Assembly: GCA_017620345.1 (NCBI GenBank)
Contig: JAFZQP010000070.1
Coordinates: 1 to 8,002, forward strand
Length of the DNA: 8,002 nucleotides
Direction of reading: 5' to 3'
Source: Lachnospiraceae bacterium
GTDB taxonomy: Bacteria; Bacillota_A; Clostridia; Lachnospirales; Lachnospiraceae
Under the pieces are notes generated by a model that was not told the DNA's origin, ran no database searches, and worked only from the letters and a program-made list of their open reading frames with translations. Positions 7,696 through 8,002 of this stretch are shown one piece after another. The position numbers and the translations under genes were made by a program. The stretch's first letter is position 1; the number at the start of each line of letters is the position of its first letter.

Positions 7696-7719
7696 AGATA
7701 AAATTCCTTTAAAAATCCG
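7680..7719 (+). promoter_or_regulatory. AT-rich upstream (UP-like) tract of the rRNA promoter
   Basis: The stretch between the end of the YfhO-family gene and the -35 box consists largely of A and T runs. It sits where RNA polymerase alpha subunits contact strong rRNA promoters. It overlaps the last lysine codons of the upstream gene. No hairpin with a T-run is present, so I see no terminator for that gene. Confidence 0.5.
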
Positions 7720-7748
7720 TTGACAATGGCAAATTGCAATGATATATT
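7720..7748 (+). promoter_or_regulatory. rRNA operon promoter P1
   Basis: TTGACA (7720-7725) is an exact -35 consensus and TATATT (7743-7748) a five-of-six -10 match, with a 17-base spacer. The predicted start is near 7755, about 215 bases before 16S rRNA. Its location upstream of the 16S 5' end and behind an AT-rich tract supports an rRNA role. Confidence 0.85.
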
Positions 7749-7755
7749 ATTAAAG

Positions 7756-7770
7756 CCGCTTTCAAAGCGG
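7756..7770 (+). repeat. Perfect inverted repeat at the P1 transcription start
   Basis: CCGCTTT and AAAGCGG form a 15-base palindrome around a central C. It lies directly after the predicted P1 start and just before the TATAAT at 7772. As RNA it could form a stem of about 5-6 bp at the extreme 5' end; as DNA it could be a protein site. No T-run follows, so it is not a standard terminator. Confidence 0.55.
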
Positions 7771-7771
7771 T

Positions 7772-7777
7772 TATAAT
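7772..7777 (+). promoter_or_regulatory. Possible second -10 box (P2) of the rRNA operon
   Basis: TATAAT is an exact -10 consensus, 29 bases downstream of the P1 -10. Tandem promoters are common in rRNA operons. However, the bases 16-18 upstream (around ATTAAA) are a poor -35 match, so independent activity is uncertain. Confidence 0.35.
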
Positions 7778-7794
7778 GAGACTCGCCCATTTGG

Positions 7795-7863
7795 ATCCGA
7801 CTTCGTCGGATAGGGGCTCGTCGTGTAGTAAGGAATCTTCCCACTTCGTGGGCCCCTCCTTAC
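7795..7863 (+). other. Structured rRNA leader with two stem-loops
   Basis: The first hairpin pairs ATCCGAC (7795-7801) with GTCGGAT (7805-7811) around TTC. The second is compound: GTAAGGA (7828-7834) pairs with TCCTTAC (7857-7863), enclosing CCCAC (7840-7844) paired with GTGGG (7848-7852), again around TTC. AGGGGC (7812-7817) can instead pair with GCCCCT (7852-7857), which competes with or crosses the second stem. No T-run follows either stem. An open reading frame across this region (7776-8000) continues into 16S rRNA and is not a gene. Confidence 0.6.
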
Positions 7864-7867
7864 AACA

Positions 7868-7880
7868 GATCCTTGAAAAC
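7868..7880 (+). promoter_or_regulatory. boxA-like antitermination element of the rRNA leader
   Basis: GATCCTTGAAAAC resembles the Gram-positive rRNA boxA (a CTTTGAAAAC-type core), which recruits NusB/NusE for antitermination. It follows the leader hairpins and precedes 16S rRNA by about 90 bases, the expected order. One base of the core differs from the commonest form (CCTTG for CTTTG). Confidence 0.65.
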
Positions 7881-7942
7881 AGAATAGTACAACCAAACCC
7901 GAACAATTCCAGATTAAAATTTTATTCGGAAACGAAATTTAT

Positions 7943-7960
7943 AGCTAGCGTAAGCAAGCT
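7943..7960 (+). other. Small pre-16S hairpin in the processing region
   Basis: AGCTAGC (7943-7949) and GCAAGCT (7954-7960) pair with one A-A mismatch around the loop GTAA, directly upstream of 16S. The following GCAAGCTCAAAC resembles the conserved segment before 16S in Gram-positive rRNA leaders. It may take part in RNase III or later 5' processing together with sequence beyond the window. Confidence 0.45.
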
Positions 7961-7968
7961 CAAACATT

Positions 7969-8002
7969 TTTTTAGAGAGTTTGATCCTGGCTCAGGATGA
8001 AC
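7969..8002 (+). rRNA. rrs: 16S ribosomal RNA, 5' end only
   Basis: AGAGTTTGATCCTGGCTCAG at 7976-7995 is the universal 16S 5' segment (positions 8-27 in E. coli numbering), followed by GATGAAC. Counting back places base 1 near 7969; the exact mature end depends on processing. Only about 34 bases lie in the window, too few to identify the organism. Confidence 0.96.

Noticed and set aside
7776..8000. An open reading frame of 74 codons beginning at the ATG at 7776.
   Set aside because: It starts inside the rRNA promoter region, crosses the leader hairpins and boxA, and continues into 16S rRNA. It has no Shine-Dalgarno and no family resemblance.

Overview
The window looks like a piece of a Gram-positive chromosome, most likely a Clostridia-type Firmicute (possibly Lachnospiraceae-like). 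The GyrA has Bacillus/Clostridium-style pinwheel motifs, Shine-Dalgarno sites are strong, the serine tRNA lacks an encoded CCA, and the rRNA leader has a Gram-positive-style boxA. This assignment is inference; no taxonomic marker was searched. All protein genes and both RNA genes lie on the + strand.

Layout: (1) 1-2280, gyrA without its first ~105 codons. (2) 2294-3253, a membrane-anchored family 2 glycosyltransferase of the GtrB/CsbB polyprenyl-phosphate type, 13 bases after gyrA. (3) 3264-4106 and 4111-4638, the alpha and beta subunits of a two-subunit class I fumarase/tartrate-type Fe-S hydro-lyase, closely spaced behind the glycosyltransferase. (4) A perfect-consensus promoter, tRNA-Ser(GCU) at 4719-4806 and an intrinsic terminator. 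(5) 4866-5120, a small TSCPD-domain (TIGR03905-type) cysteine protein, overlapping by 14 bases with (6) 5107-7695, a large YfhO-family polytopic membrane protein. (7) 7696-8002, an rRNA operon control region (AT-rich upstream tract, -35/-10 promoter, possible second -10, leader hairpins, boxA) and the first ~34 bases of 16S rRNA.

How the genes may work together: genes 1-4 could be one read-through unit from gyrA, since no terminator or clear promoter is visible among them. The glycosyltransferase and YfhO protein match two of the three roles in the CsbB/GtcA/YfhO-type cell-surface glycosylation system of Gram-positive bacteria: loading a sugar onto undecaprenyl phosphate, and transferring it to an acceptor outside the membrane. 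The flippase (GtcA) is not in the window. The fumarase is central metabolism and the TSCPD protein has no known function. A gyrA gene followed by an rRNA operon resembles the origin-proximal arrangement in some Firmicutes.

I see no CRISPR array, insertion sequence, phage gene, toxin-antitoxin pair or defence system. Most of the window is ordinary core genome. The parts worth a second look are the tRNA-terminator-mRNA junction, the separated glycosylation partners and the structured rRNA leader.
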